From assembly GCA_900095095.1 (NCBI GenBank), contig FMBT01000393.1, forward strand, positions 87,549 to 151,548: 64,000 nucleotides of DNA, written 5' to 3'. A program made the position numbers and the translations under genes. Shown here piece by piece: positions 22,117-35,000 of the stretch. The notes under the pieces are model-generated. The model saw nothing but the letters and a program-made list of their open reading frames with translations, made no database searches and had not been told where the DNA came from. This DNA comes from Fragilariopsis cylindrus CCMP1102. Its lineage: Eukaryota; Bacillariophyta; Bacillariophyceae; Bacillariales; Bacillariaceae. How positions within the stretch are numbered: the stretch's first letter is position 1; each line of letters begins with the position of its first letter.

Positions 22117-24375
22117 TTATATCATCTCATCTGGCATACGCATATCGTCATGAAAGACGTACGTATAATTATAGTTTCCGGTTCCATCTTTGCAGTGTTG
22201 ATCTTTGTAAAACTTTGAAGCGGCATTGAGGGCATCAATCATACTACAAACCATAAAGGCATACTCCTTGGCTTGTTTAGGTTTCCACTCTTTGATTTCG
22301 CCGGTGTCAGGTTTAATTGCTGATGTAAATTTCACTGCAGCATCATCCGGTGGAGGCATAAGTAGTGGTGCTTTACAAGAAATGAAATCTTTTCGCAGTC
22401 TGTACTTACCAATGAACCATTTTCCAATATAGTACCTTTGACAATAATGTATCACATGGGGATACTCACTTTTTGGGAAATTTTTGCAAATATTCTCTTT
22501 GGGGACCTTGTCTATCAATGGCCATCCTGTAGAATTGGTCAAAAGAAGGGACAAACAAAGTCAAGCAACGGTGAGAAGATTTATTTATAGAAATAGGTTC
22601 TTGCAGGAGCTCGCAATACATAACGTAGATCAATAAAAATAAAAATAATAACGTCAACGGTGAACGGGTAATAGTCGCGACGTACCTTCCCCACCAGCCC
22701 AAGGATCAGACACTGCAAAAGAATGGGCTACAGTATGCCGTAAGCCTAAATGTGCTGCTGCAAGGTTGTAACCAAACATCCTATCGTTTGCAAAAATAAT
22801 ATGCAAAGAAGGTGGTGAGAATCGAACTTTATTTTTAAAATAGAAACATCACCCTCTAATAACACCCTCAAGTAAAGGTCTAAAGAGATACTTACTCTGC
22901 TAGTAGATGTGGATATTCATCATGAACTCTCGGTACGATATCTGACCAGGTCGTAACAAGCGACCACATGTTCTTTGCTGTAGCTGCATACGCACATAGT
23001 GTATATACAAGATCATTTAAAAATTAGAAATATGTTCAGTAAATAGTGAACGAGAATTCAAAAATCGAATTTGCGCCAAAGGCAGGACGAAGTATAATTC
23101 TTACCGACATATGGCTAGCAATAAGTTCCATCGTTTGCAGTAATAAGTTCGATCGTTTGAAAAATAGAAAAAATACGACATTAAATTGAGAAACAACGTC
23201 CTTTCGATAAAGGTAGGTATGGATACGCAAGTAATCCATCCTCCTACAATATATATTCCACACGTTTCAACCTGCTATTGTCCCTTTTCTGCTCACGTTA
23301 CATGTTATATGTTACTTACAGGACCCATAGCCATATAATAGTCATACGCTTCCGAACGAGACATATTCGAAACTGGAGTGGGAAGTCCAACCTTTTTAAA
23401 CACATATTCAGGATCTACCTTAGTCAACCATTGCAATCCGTATCCGAATTGTTGTGAAAAAGGAGAACCATGTTCAACTTTTAGTTTGAATTTTGGTTCC
23501 TTTACTTTCCAATGTTCAGAAGAATTTGTAAAGTCATTCGTAAAGGGTCGTAACATGATTTGATCTGGATCCATTAAAATAATAATTGAATCGTCATGAA
23601 GTTTATGATTGTCTGGATATCCTAATACATTTTCCATCCAATGTCGTGTGCCGAATGGTTTATTGAAATATTTAAATGGCGTTTTGTCCTTTTTTGGTAC
23701 TCTTGAAAAGTCAGGTGTCAAATGTAGATGATTTTTTCTATCGGGTCTCATAGATTCGATTTCATCCGAGAAAACCGCTTTTAGTTTCTTTTCATCATCA
23801 GCACTACAACCTGAAGATATTCTTGTCACATGTCCCTCCTGACCTGACTGAAAGACATGATAAAAAAATACATAGGATTGCCAATCTTGAAAAATGGAAC
23901 ATCCTGTAGAAAATACTGTGTGGTAGGGACTAGAATGGGTCCGAAAAAAATTATCATCGCTGTCGCTGTTAATATTCCGATCCATTAAGTTGATAGTAGT
24001 ATCACCTGTTTTTGTAGAAGATAATTTCTCCACCACCAAAGCCGACGAAGATTTTTTTTCTAGCTGAGCTGCAATACTATGGCTTTTTCTTTGTCGTTCG
24101 GGAGACATGTGATGTTCTGTCGTCGTCGTCGTCGTAGTCGTCGTAGTCATCGTCGTCGCATCGTCCAATGATATTAATGGCACGACGACGAATAACGATA
24201 TCGAAACGAATATCACAGCCGCAAGAAAAATAAGGGATAGAGCTTTGTCTGTTTTCAGCAAAGAAATCACTGCAGAAGATGACGTCCTTTTTCGTTGTTT
24301 CTTTTGACCACTACCACCACCACCACTACTGGTGACGACACTACCGTTAGCAGTCGCAACAAGGTTGAGAGCCAT
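22117..24375 (-). CDS. SGT1/HPAT-like glycosyltransferase with a 10-nt micro-exon
   Basis: Five exons on the minus strand, 24375-23320, 23114-23105, 22983-22896, 22780-22686 and 22526-22117, keep one frame for 552 aa. The start is ATG 24375, not the TTG seven codons upstream. Topology is type II: a cytosolic basic tail, a TM helix near residues 49-69 (ALSLIFLAAVIFVSISLFVVV), a Thr-rich stem, then a lumenal catalytic domain. Motifs fit plant and algal peptidyl-serine alpha-galactosyltransferase / hydroxyproline arabinosyltransferase enzymes: HTVFSTGCSIFQDWQSYVF, VTRISSGC, YFNKPFGTRHWME, the metal-site-like ILMDPDQIMLRPF, GPPYVATAKNMW, YPHLLAEMFGYNLAAAHL and VIHYCQRYYIGKWF. GPPYVAT is created only by including the 10-nt second exon. 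Likely Golgi or ER modification of secreted or wall proteins; sugar and acceptor unknown. Confidence 0.85.
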
Positions 24376-24737
24376 GACAACAAATAATGTACACAAATAA
24401 TTATTCAGATGACGAAAGATATGGATGAAAATGAAACCGCGGCGTATAATCTCTTTCTTTCTCTATCTCAACTGACTCCAAGACTTCTCAATTTAAGTCG
24501 GGTGATGAGATAATACACTGTGCGTGAGACGACGATTTATATTACTAGATAGTACTGTACTTCATTAGAAATGTTTTTGTATGATACTGGTAGGCAGTCA
24601 AAAGTCACAATTCGCTCACTTCGCGTTTCACAACAAATTTATAAATTCGACTCACTCGATCAATTCAGAACATTTAAAAAAATGCATTCGAAATCCAACG
24701 ACCATGACATAAATCATAAATTATATCTTTCTTGACC
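24376..24737. promoter_or_regulatory. Divergent promoter region (glycosyltransferase / NAT)
   Basis: 362 bp shared by two divergent genes. No recognisable motif beyond short AT-rich stretches. Confidence 0.4.
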
Positions 24738-25018
24738 ATGGCGAAAGCAAGCTGCACAATGGAAAAGCCTCTTTTGGCGAGCACATTTCTGCTGCTAATA
24801 ATAGCTATAATTGATACATTCTATTCCAACTTTGTTACTATCACTAGCGCATGGATCATATCGCGGAACAAACCACCGCAAACGATATTAAGGAGGCAAA
24901 GATGCCAACGTCAACGTCGACGTCAATGCCAACACCGTTGTGTGCTGAATACGCATCTTCTACCAAACATCTCTGTTGATACGATTGATGGTGAGGATAC
25001 ACGGGAGAACAAAGTACT

Positions 25019-25049
<31 letters not shown>

Positions 25050-26057
25050 CAGACACAAAAACAATATCTGGAAAGGATAGGTTTTTCTCAAAAAGAGATA
25101 GCCGCATTATTGGACGACGATCATTTCTCTCCCAATTTCCAAACGTTACAACGTCTCCTATCGGCACATTTGAATACTGTTCCATTTGAAAATCTGGACC
25201 AGCATTATCATCCCGCTCATGGCGTCAATACACCTGAAATTCTTCGTAAAACTGAGGACAACGGTCTTCCTACCCTACATGTAATGCAATCAGTGGAAAA
25301 GATTGCATACCAACATCGAGGTGGGTTTTGTTTCGAATTGAACTTTTCCTTTTGTTGGTTACTACGAAGTTTAGGATACGAAGCACGCTTAGCATTGGCA
25401 GATGTTGGATGCAAGCAGGAAACACCGGCTCATGTGGTCATCTTAGTTGATGAAATATCCTTACCATCGTCATCTACTACTACTTCTTCCAGTAATGATG
25501 ACGATGAGGATGGTGATAATAGTGACGACGATTGTACTACGGCTATCTTGGTAGACGTTGGCTTTGGTTGTCCGGGTGTGTGCGACGTTTTGCTTCCTTT
25601 ACAATACAAACACGTAATTACGGATCCGCACGGAGATATCTTTAGATTTGACGTCGATAATATAGGTAGTATCAATCAAGAGAAGAACAGCAAAACAATA
25701 ATAGGTAATGATGCTATTGCTACTGACATTGCTAATCCTTTTTCCCGGTATAACACTATACTTTATCGTACACGCATCGATACGGGTAAGGAAGAACCTA
25801 TGTACAGATTTCATTCCGATGACAAATTGGATTATGACAATGAAGAATTTGCCGCGGGTCTACACAGAGTTCTTAATATTAGTCAAACATTTTCAGGGAA
25901 AAGATTATGTGTTGTCAGTACCGACAAGGGACATATTACACTTGGTAGGGATTATATTAAATGGGTCGAGCAATGGAAAACGGTGAAACAAATCGATCTA
26001 CCAACCGAGACGGATTGGCGAACCGCACTTCAAAATTACTTTAAAATAGAGTTATAA
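24738..26057 (+). CDS. NAT: Arylamine N-acetyltransferase, plastid-type leader
   Basis: Intronless, 439 aa from ATG 24738 in an ACCATGG context. The cysteine-protease-like triad of arylamine N-acetyltransferases is complete: Cys198 in RGGFCFELN, His232 in PAHVVI and Asp273 in VDVGFG. Such enzymes transfer acetyl from acetyl-CoA to arylamines or hydrazines. Before the domain lies a hydrophobic signal segment (LLASTFLLLIIAIIDTFY) ending at TSA-W, an ASAFAP-like site with Trp instead of Phe, then an Arg/Gln-rich stretch that resembles a plastid transit peptide. Two low-complexity inserts (poly-Ser at ~97-106 encoded by TCA repeats; Ser/Asp-rich between His and Asp of the triad) do not disturb the motifs. 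Plastid location is an inference. Confidence 0.9.
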
Positions 26058-26558
26058 TAATTCGAAGAAGAATGTTAGAAGAAATGATAACATTTATCTT
26101 TCTTTCGTCTCATTTGTGTGATTCTTCTAATAAAACTCGAAAATATACAGGCTCGGGAGCCTACACTAGTCTAAATACTGAGTAGATATAGACGATGAAA
26201 TTGATTCTTGAGCTGGTTTTTTAAATCGTAAATTAAAAGAGAGCTTTCTGTCCGTGACTGGGGATATCCAGTCCCGCGGTATACGCTGCACCTTCATTCA
26301 CTCGTCGATGCATGATGTGAGTTATCCTCATTCATCGATCATTGTCAACTTTTGCTACAACACATGCAACGATTCACAATCTTGTTAAGCAACATACTTT
26401 CTACTTTCGTATCCATATATATATTGTGTATTGTTGTATTTATCTCACGGTGGAAGAGATCATCAGTGAAGATCAATAGAGCGGTTTCATTTTTGTCGAA
26501 GCAACACACTTCCTACTGTCAATAACGCTCATCGCATCAACCTGACAGTCCAGAAATC
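26058..26558. promoter_or_regulatory. Intergenic region upstream of the coiled-coil gene
   Basis: About 500 bp; presumably the NAT 3' UTR and the promoter of the next gene. No other feature seen. Confidence 0.4.
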
Positions 26559-29500
26559 ATGAGCGACGAAAACGCAAAGGCGAAGGCAAACGTCGACGAT
26601 GATAATGGTATTTTCGAATCGATAGCTGCAGTTCGATCCTTCTTGATGTTGGATACTCCTACTCGCTCCCTATTTGCTGGCGGCGAAAAACTACAACGAC
26701 ATCCGTTCTTTTCTCCTCCGCACTCGACAACACCAACATCAGCATTAAAACCAGCCGCCGCGAAAATAGACGACATCGTCGGTGGACGATCTCCTGTTGG
26801 TCTACCGCCATCATCACGGAATTCTTCTCCGTCTGCGTTGTTGTTGAGGACTCCACGAACAGCTCAAAGACTACCGCCGACACCAGAAGTGACGACAGCA
26901 TTGCGGAAGACTGTCCGTACGTTAGAAACATCTCATGTCGATCTGAAAAATCAGTTGGAAGAAGAGATCCAAAGACGAAAGACTTTAGAAGTGACGTACA
27001 AACAATTGAACGAATTCCGAACAAAGCAAACATGCCAACTCGAGGTAATAACATCGTCACGAGATAACTATCGTAATGAGACAATCAGATTAAAAAAGAT
27101 GCTTGAAAAGGAACGAAAACAAAATTTGGAAACAGTATCCGCGTTAAGATCAGCCGCAGAGGCGATTGTTCCAGTAGTCGAGTCACAACGATCAAAGGAG
27201 AATGACAAATTGAAACATGAAATCGAAACACTCCAAATAAAAATTCGTAAAAAAGACGAAAGATACGCATCATCAGAATCTCTTGTTAAGTCCCTAACGA
27301 AAGAAGTTGAAACACTCAACGCTGACCTTAAAAGTTGTCAACAAAATTACGAATCGACGCTCCAAACAACTATCGAAAATCATTCGAAAGAAATGGAATC
27401 CCTACAGGTGCGAATCGTATCTGAATGGACAGAAAAAACAAACATAATAAAAGAAAAAGAACAAATGGTTCTTGAACAGGTACGAAAGAACGAACTTTAA
27501 TTAATTATCAATAATAGCAAAACCACGAAACACGTTCGCTCATGACTAACACCTGTTTTCATTTTTCTTTCGTGATCCACTCTATTTTATCTACTTCTGC
27601 TTGGTTTACGGTATGTCGCTACTGTCATCGTTATTGTTGCTATCGATAATTGACGTACAACGACCTAAAAATGCATACACCTCGTGCAGCTGAAAGAGGC
27701 CAACAATGATATAAGCAAGCTAAATGTACAACATTCGACCGAGAAAGAACAGATGGAATCCGAAAAGGCCGAATTAGAGGATTCCTTGAAGGAAGCAACA
27801 GATGCGCAAGGGGAATTGGAACAAGAGGTAAGGATTCAAAATTGGAATCAAACTGAAAACCTGCTGTCGTCGGATTTGTTGTTGTTGTGCGCTATTGTTG
27901 CAAAGAGAACGGTTTTGTCTTGTCCTATTTTGTCGCGCCGAATAAAGTGGCATACGGAGATAATTCCATTGTTTGTCTACTCGCTTCTTTGCTCCTCTCA
28001 AACCTCCTTTTAATCCTCACAATCTTTATTTCGTTCCATTCGATTTCCGAAATACAATTTCTCATTTGTGTATAGCTCGAGGATATTACCGGCCAGCTAA
28101 CTCAATTGCACGAACGGGTCAAGGAGGCTCACGTGGCTCGTACAGAATCCGAAGAAGAGGTACGTACCAATAAGCTGATAGCAGATATGCAATAGTAGAT
28201 ATATTTACGAGTAGCAATGTAATCTAATGAAGTCTTCGTCCGGATAATGTTGTGGGCCATTACGTACTATGTTTTTTGCATTGTTGTGTGCTGATCTGGT
28301 CTGTGATCATTATTGCTATCTTTGTTGAATGCATCCGTATATAGTTACAAGTGCTGATCACTGAGTTGGGTTCTGTCAAGGAACAGCTCGCTGTCAATCG
28401 AGAATTGCAATCGGAAAAGGACGAGCTAGAACGACGATTGCGTGATGCCCAGAACCACGCCAAGCAATCTGATGCTTCCGAGACTCAGCTCGATGTTCAT
28501 AAGGAAGAACTAGAACAACGATTGCGTGTCGCAGAGGACAATTGTGCGACCTTCGAAAAGGAACTTCAAGAAACTAATATGGAATTAGGGGGGTTAAAAC
28601 AAAACCTCGATGAAGCGGAGCAGATTGAACTGCAAAATGAAGAGTTAGTAAGCCGTTTGCGCGATATGTCAGAGGAGATGGCAGATACCGCAAGGTTACA
28701 GGAAAATTTGAAGGCAATTCAATCCGCCATGATACAAAAAGATGAAATGGTAAGATTTAATACTAAATTTTGATCGTGAATCCGCCTTTCATTCGCTTTA
28801 TATTCTGTTCTAGTACACGCATGTCGTATGAATATGGCTCTCATTTACTTGTTATGTTCGTACACAATTAATGTCCAGTTACACAACGTTCAGTTGGAAC
28901 TTAAAGAGGCTAATTCACAGCTTTCTAAGCCAAAAGAAAATGTTCCTTCAGCCACGGTAGTTAATATGTCGACAGAGTTACAAGCGAAGAAACGCATCGT
29001 CATCAATCTTCGTTCTGAGCTAGACTTGGTTCGCAAGTATTTATCGAAAGCAGAAGAAATGCTGAAGAGGAAGAATACAGAATTGTCAAACAACAAAACT
29101 GGTGGTATCGTAGAAAATCTTCGAAAGGAACTTAAGGTGGCTAAAGCACAAAGTGCACTTCTAGAGGAACGACTCGATAGTTCTAAATTGTCCAACGAGA
29201 ATAGTTTGGTAGAAGTCGCCACTAATCGTGAACAAGTGCGGAATTTGAAAGAGGACCTGGAGGAGGTTATGGAAGAGAAGATTAACAGTGATCACCAAGA
29301 AATAATCGATGTGGATGACGGAAAGCGTGACATGGATGATGAAGACAAGGATAGTCCAAGAAAGCGTCAAAAAATAAAAACAGACGATTATGACGAGGAT
29401 AGTGATGTAGTAGTAGACGATGGCGATGACGATGGCGATGACGACGATGGCGATGACGACGATGATGATGATGATGATGAAGCTGAAGCTGATAATGATA

Positions 29501-29601
29501 ATGATAATGATAATGATAATGATAATGATGATGATGATGATGATGACGAAAGTGACGACGACGATAATTCGGATGATGACGATGATGATATCATATTGTA
29601 A
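26559..29601 (+). CDS. Long coiled-coil protein with acidic tail
   Basis: Five exons (26559-27479, 27690-27827, 28076-28159, 28345-28749, about 28879-29601) give ~756 aa; all four introns are in phase 0. The N-terminal ~105 residues are Pro/Ser-rich with short motifs (RHPFFSPP, LLLRTPRTAQRLPPTPE). From about residue 110 to 590 the protein is almost continuous coiled coil rich in Glu, Lys, Leu and Gln with heptad spacing. The tail has a basic cluster (SPRKRQKIK), a likely nuclear signal, followed by ~75 residues that are mostly Asp. The acidic run comes from GAT/GAC/AAT microsatellite DNA (29430-29590). It may be a nuclear structural protein, but I do not recognise the family. The last acceptor could alternatively be at 28893. 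Confidence 0.8.
29430..29590 (+). repeat. GAT/AATGAT simple repeat inside a coding region
   Basis: GATGAC, GAT and AATGAT units encode the Asp/Asn tail of the coiled-coil protein. The reverse strand reads as poly-Ser and is not a gene. Confidence 0.85.
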
Positions 29602-29804
29602 CTACGAAAGATGAATGGGGAAAGTAAAAAAATGAATGACTTCAAGACTAGCTACTAAGCATCAGAAGTAATATAAGGTTACACTTTAAAACTTTTGACG
29701 TATTAAAAGAACGTATTGATGTGTTACAACAAGGACAAAAGAAGGATGAAGATCTACTATTACACGATTGAAATAATTCAATACTACTGTATTAAATCTA
29801 TTTA

Positions 29805-31468
29805 TTATTGAAAACTAACGTCTCCCAATTCTAACACTGTTGGCAATATCTGTAATTTTCCGATTGTTCTTTCGCCTTGTACATCATCATCATCATCATC
29901 ATTTTTACTAATACTAACGACTTCAAAGAGTGCGGATGATGCTTTCTTAAATTGTGCCATGGCCTTTACCAACGGCTTTCGTTGTTGATTAAGGTCATCA
30001 TCATTGTTACCGTTATTTTTGTTCCCATTCTTTGGTTGGAGGAACAACTTCCCCCATCCGTCATTATTGTTGTTATTACCGTCACGTAAATTTCTATACC
30101 ACAAACTTTCTAGGACCTGTTCTTGTGCATCTTCCCAAACAGGACTTCTACATATATCCCACATGGGATCAAATGATTCTTCATCTGGTAAAATAAATCG
30201 TATCCAATTACGTCGTCGAGAACGACGTGGACGACGATTCCCTCTTCCACTACCACCAACGTCATCTAAGGCACGTGGCAGTTGCTGATACAACGCTTGT
30301 TCAATTTCCTTACATGTTACAAATTGAGTGGACGGATTCTTCCAACAACAGCAAGAAGACGACGATGATGATGGTGACGCATTACTTGTATCGACACCGT
30401 CATTGTCATCGTCATTATCATCGTTGAAAAATACTTCCTCCACAGACCGTCGAACGGTCGATACCAGTAGAGGAATTCCTTTATTTAATAGGTATTGATG
30501 ACTTTGCATTAGTATAGATTCTGCTTCTGCTTCTCCTTGCTGCTGTGATGTCAACCAATGAAATTGTACTGTCAAACTCATTAATAGTAATGCATACGCG
30601 TATGATGATACCATCATCCTCGTTGTTGTTTCTACTAAAATTTCACACCATAATTCTTCTTCCTGTTGTTGTAATTGTTTTATTTCACGTTCATATTTAC
30701 TGGTATCGTTATCGTTATCGTTATCGTTATCGTTATCGTTATCGTTATTACCATTACCATTATCATTATCATTGCCATCCTTCTTCTCTTCTTCTTCTTC
30801 TTTGTGTTCTTTTTGTTGTTGTGCTTTTAGTTTTAGTTTTTGTTGTATTTGACAACGACATAAACGTAATGATTTAAGTTCCTTAGTTTGGATTGATGAA
30901 TCAGTTAATTTTTCAATTATAGGTTTCAATGTTGGAAAACATTTACGAAATGCAATTTTGTTTGATATTGACATCGAACCAATTGTTGTCGACGTGTAAG
31001 TCTTACTTGGTTTTTGTTTTTGCTACTAGTACCTGATCTTGTACTACGTTGTTCAGGATTATTATTACTACCAGCCAATAACCAATCAGCGGCACCGATC
31101 GCGGCAGTCGACAACCATGAATAGTTTTTCTTATTATTATTATTGTCAGTGCTGTTATTCCTATTGCTATTCTTGTGAGAAGAATATTGTTGTTGCTGAT
31201 TTTGTGGTCGTTGTTCCGTGCTAAAAAATGAAGGAAGGTCTTCTTCTAATGGACGTTGCATTCCTTCTTCTTCTTCTCCTTCTTCTTCATGATCACTTCT
31301 ATTATTATTATTACCATTATCGTCCTTCAAATACCATTGTGCTAAACGATATGTACCATAAGCAACGGCTGCAGTAGTCGCTGTTGTAGTGATGATGGAA
31401 GTTTTACTAAGTGATGGAGGATGAGTTGTTCGTCTTCTTCTTCTTTCTTGTTGAGGAGGAGACGACAT
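29805..31468 (-). CDS. PEX3: Peroxin-3 (PEX3), one apparent frameshift
   Basis: The frame from ATG 31468 carries a basic N-terminus and a TM anchor (TTTATTAAVAYGTYRLAQWYL, residues ~28-48), then a low-complexity stem and RLTRRQQLVRCQ. A frame change at an A4 run (plus strand T4, 30956-30959) leads into AFRKCFPTLKPIIEKL and the rest of PEX3, ending at 29805; together ~540 aa. PEX3 features are the single N-terminal anchor, the ML/CFPTL motif soon after the RRQ segment, the hydrophobic helix YAYALLLMSLTVQFHWL, YLLNKGIPLLVSTVRRSVEEVF and SPVWEDAQEQVLE. PEX3 sits in the peroxisome membrane and docks PEX19 during membrane-protein import. An NDND repeat (GTTATC tract, 30703-30747) and Asn/Gln runs inflate the length. 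One missing base in the assembly is the simplest reading. Confidence 0.85.
30703..30747 (-). repeat. GATAAC hexanucleotide tract inside PEX3
   Basis: About seven hexamer units (GTTATC on the plus strand) encode Asp-Asn dipeptides in the PEX3 reading frame. Confidence 0.85.
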
Positions 31469-32059
31469 AATCTATAATTCGTTATACAGTATTGAATACT
31501 ACAATCGTTATACTATCGTTTTGTCGTCTTTGTGTTTGTCCCGCGTATGGATATTTAATTAGGTCAGAGTAAGAAATATGAGGAACAAGTTACGATTTGA
31601 CCAGGTTGTGTTGTCTGTGATGTTGTGATGTTGTTGATGGCGGTGTTGATGTGTTTTGTGATACTAAGCGTTTCATCCTCCTATTCTTTTTCCGCGAAGC
31701 TCGCTAACTACGCTTCTGAGCAATACACTTATTTTAGAGCTAAGGTAGTACTTAGTCAAGCGGGAGTGGAACGACTGTTGTACAGGGCTTCAAGGCTGTT
31801 GAACTTTCAAAAAAAACCCATCATAAATTTTTAAATAAAGAATTGAAATTGACTCGTTCGTACTTTCGTCAACGAATCGCACTCACGACACATCTTGATA
31901 CCATAAGATATTGAATATACTAGTCGGTCGTATCAACAACACCAATACTAACAGTCAGTCATTGCAATTGCAGTCGAGGTATTATACATTAACAACGAGA
32001 GACACAGGACAAAGGAAGAGAGAAAACCGATTCGAAGAATCAATTATCAATCAATCACG
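31469..32059. promoter_or_regulatory. Divergent promoter region (PEX3 / EGY protease)
   Basis: About 590 bp between divergent starts. A 69-codon plus-strand ORF at 31625-31834 begins with a hydrophobic stretch but has no recognisable family; I do not call it. Confidence 0.4.
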
Positions 32060-35000
32060 ATGACAAAAACAACGCCTTCGACGCGTATGAGAATGAATAA
32101 TAATAATTCGATTCTCTTATTTGCTTTGCTACTGCTGGTGTCGTCGACGAAGAAAGTAGTGGTGGATGCATTTGTTATGCCCGGAGGAACAAAAATAATA
32201 CAGCATGGAATATCGGATATCATCATAGGTGGTATTGATTTGAGACGAACAACAACAGCAACAACAACAACAACAACAACAAAAATACCGAACGCTGCTT
32301 TCTCATCATCATCTTATTCGTTTCAATTACGTTCGTTGCAACAAAAACAAGAGCAAGAGCAAGAGCAGGAGCAAGAACAAGAACAAGAACAAGAAACGCC
32401 ATCTAAGAAGAATAATACTGTTCCTGATAATGAATATGAACGATTACTATTAGAAGCAACAAAAATGAGATTAGAGGCAGAAAAGATGGACATTGATTTG
32501 ACATTAAAAAAGATAACAATATTGGAAGATAAATTATCAGATGATATATGGTTAAAAAAACAAAATGGTCAAACCGTGAAAGATTTGTATGAACAATTAC
32601 GTCGATTACAAATGAAAATTGATGGAGACGATACTGATAATAATGGTAGCAGCAGTCCATCGACAACAAGTATCAATGATGACAAAAATAAGGAAAAGAA
32701 ATATTCTAGCAGCAGCAGCAGTGGCAGTAGCAAGAAAAACAGTAGTAAGAATATACCACCAATTGCTGGTTTTGATAAGGATGATTTAGAATTATATGTA
32801 CCCATTGCGGAAGATATATATAGGATGGCACCAGATTCGTCATTAGAAGAGCGGATGATATTATTTCGTGACGCGCCTGAATTACAAGCACATTTTAAAG
32901 AAAAGATACAAAAATTATTATTAGGACCATTGGAGGAGATGCAAGAATTAGAAACATTAAAACAAAATTATTTTGATTCATCATCCTCGAGAGAACGTGA
33001 ATTATTATTAAAACAAATTAAACGACTAGAAAAGAAACAGGAGGACAATAATATTTCAATCGGTAGTGGTGATGATGCAGCATCAATAGCAGCTAATAAT
33101 GATAACAATTTAGGATTTGGATTCAGTGATAATATATATATACCTCCTGAAGATTTGCCAGTACTAGCAAAAGATGAATTAGAAGAACGGTACGAAACAA
33201 TTAAAGCACTTCCTGACATCCTTGTTGCGGTTTACCTTCAACGGAATGGACTGTATAATTTACCAGTTGCACTTAACACAATCAATGTCGATATTGGTCG
33301 TGATGGTATCGGGTTTAATATGAGTATAGCTAATAATAATTCATCTAAAACTACAGGTCCAACTACAAGTGAGAATGACGACGACAAGGACGAAGATGAA
33401 GTCAGTAAAAGATTGAATGAAGTCGTCGCAGTCGAAAAAGACCAATCTGCCACGACCACCACTGTTGTGTCCCAGACCGATACCTCGTCGTCCGATTTAA
33501 CGACTGCTGCTACTGCTGCTACTGCTGTGTCCGATATCGGCACCGACGTCTCGTCTTCGTTCGATTTATTTGAAAATCTGAAACTAGCGATTCAATTGGA
33601 CTATTACGACTTACAAATTCAGCTCCTCGATCAAGCACGGGATATCCAACCGATGACCGATGAGTTACGTAAGGAATTTTCTTTAGCATTCCGATCATTA
33701 CCGGTAGATGCACGAAAACGATTCGTTGTTAACAATCTAAGGATTGATAAATTCACGGATTCCATTCTAACTTCGAATGAAGATAACGACATAGAAGAGG
33801 TCCTAGATGAAATTTTAAAACCACCAGATGATCTGATTTCACCCTTCATGCAAATCGGTTCACTTTTTGATCAGAAGGGTAAAAAAAATACCTTGGTTGT
33901 CGGCAACGGAGATGAAGGCGTGAGTCAAATCCAACCGGAACGACCGGAATACAATGATGTTGAATTTGTTGACCGATCTAGATATTTAGAAGAATTCTTT
34001 CCATCGGTTGCGTTATTGGAGGACCAACGTCCGACCCAAGAGGATGTGGATCTATTCGTAAGAGAATGTCTGAGTGGTCCTAACAAGCCATTCATGGTTA
34101 CGAGTAAACCAGAACGAGTGATTGGAGGATATTACGTTTGGGGGACAAACGTTTTGAACAACAACAGCAATAATAAGGACACGACGACCTCCGCGACTGA
34201 CATGCTTGTACAAGAGGTATACAAGCGATTACAGAACCAACCTTCTATAAAAGATAAGATCGAATTTTACTACATATTGGATCCATCACCACCCACTGAC
34301 GAAGAAATGGAATTAGAAGTTGGATCAAAGCCTGTTTTTCTGATAACAGCTAAGGATCCAGATACTATGTACAATCTATCGTTGCCATGGACAAAGTCAA
34401 TTGTAACTATATCCGGATTAGTTTCTACTTTTCTATTTTCGGTCGGGGCTTGTGTTTTAAATCCAAAAATTAACGATGGCATTGAGAAGGCATTAGATAA
34501 CGCCGCCTCATTGGGATTTATCGATATTCAATGGTTTTACGACTTGTGTTTGCCTCTATACTTCTCTCTGCTGAGTATACTATTCGCTCACGAGCTAGGG
34601 CATCGGATAGCAGCATCTATTCATAAGGTAAAACTACTCTCGTTATGCGCTGGATCAGAAAAAATGAGAGAAAATCATACTTTGAAATTTGAGCAAAAAA
34701 CTCACCTATAACTATATATTTGTTTTTTTTCTTCTAATGTACACATAGTTCGAGATAGGACTACCAAACGTAGTCCCATCTCTCACTACAGGTATCGGAG
34801 GTGTCATCACACCGATCAAATCCCCACCCCCTAACAATAAAGCATTATTTGACTTCGCGATCGCCGGACCACTTTCGGGTCTGACCGTTTCGCTGGGTTT
34901 ACTTTTTGTCGGTTTGCAGCTGACCCAACAAATGAGTTTAGATTCGAACCTACCAGTACTGCCCGTTGATTTAGCTCGAGCGAGCAGCCTCGGTGGTGGG

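Noticed and set aside
26659-27084. 141-codon minus ORF
   Set aside because: Antisense to exon 1 of the coiled-coil gene, with no recognisable motifs.
29388-29645. 85-codon poly-Ser minus ORF
   Set aside because: Antisense of the Asp-rich tail of the coiled-coil protein; a simple-repeat artefact.
30926-30974. An intron at the PEX3 frame change
   Set aside because: A GTAAGA occurs just upstream, but no AG acceptor exists that would keep the conserved CFPTL segment.
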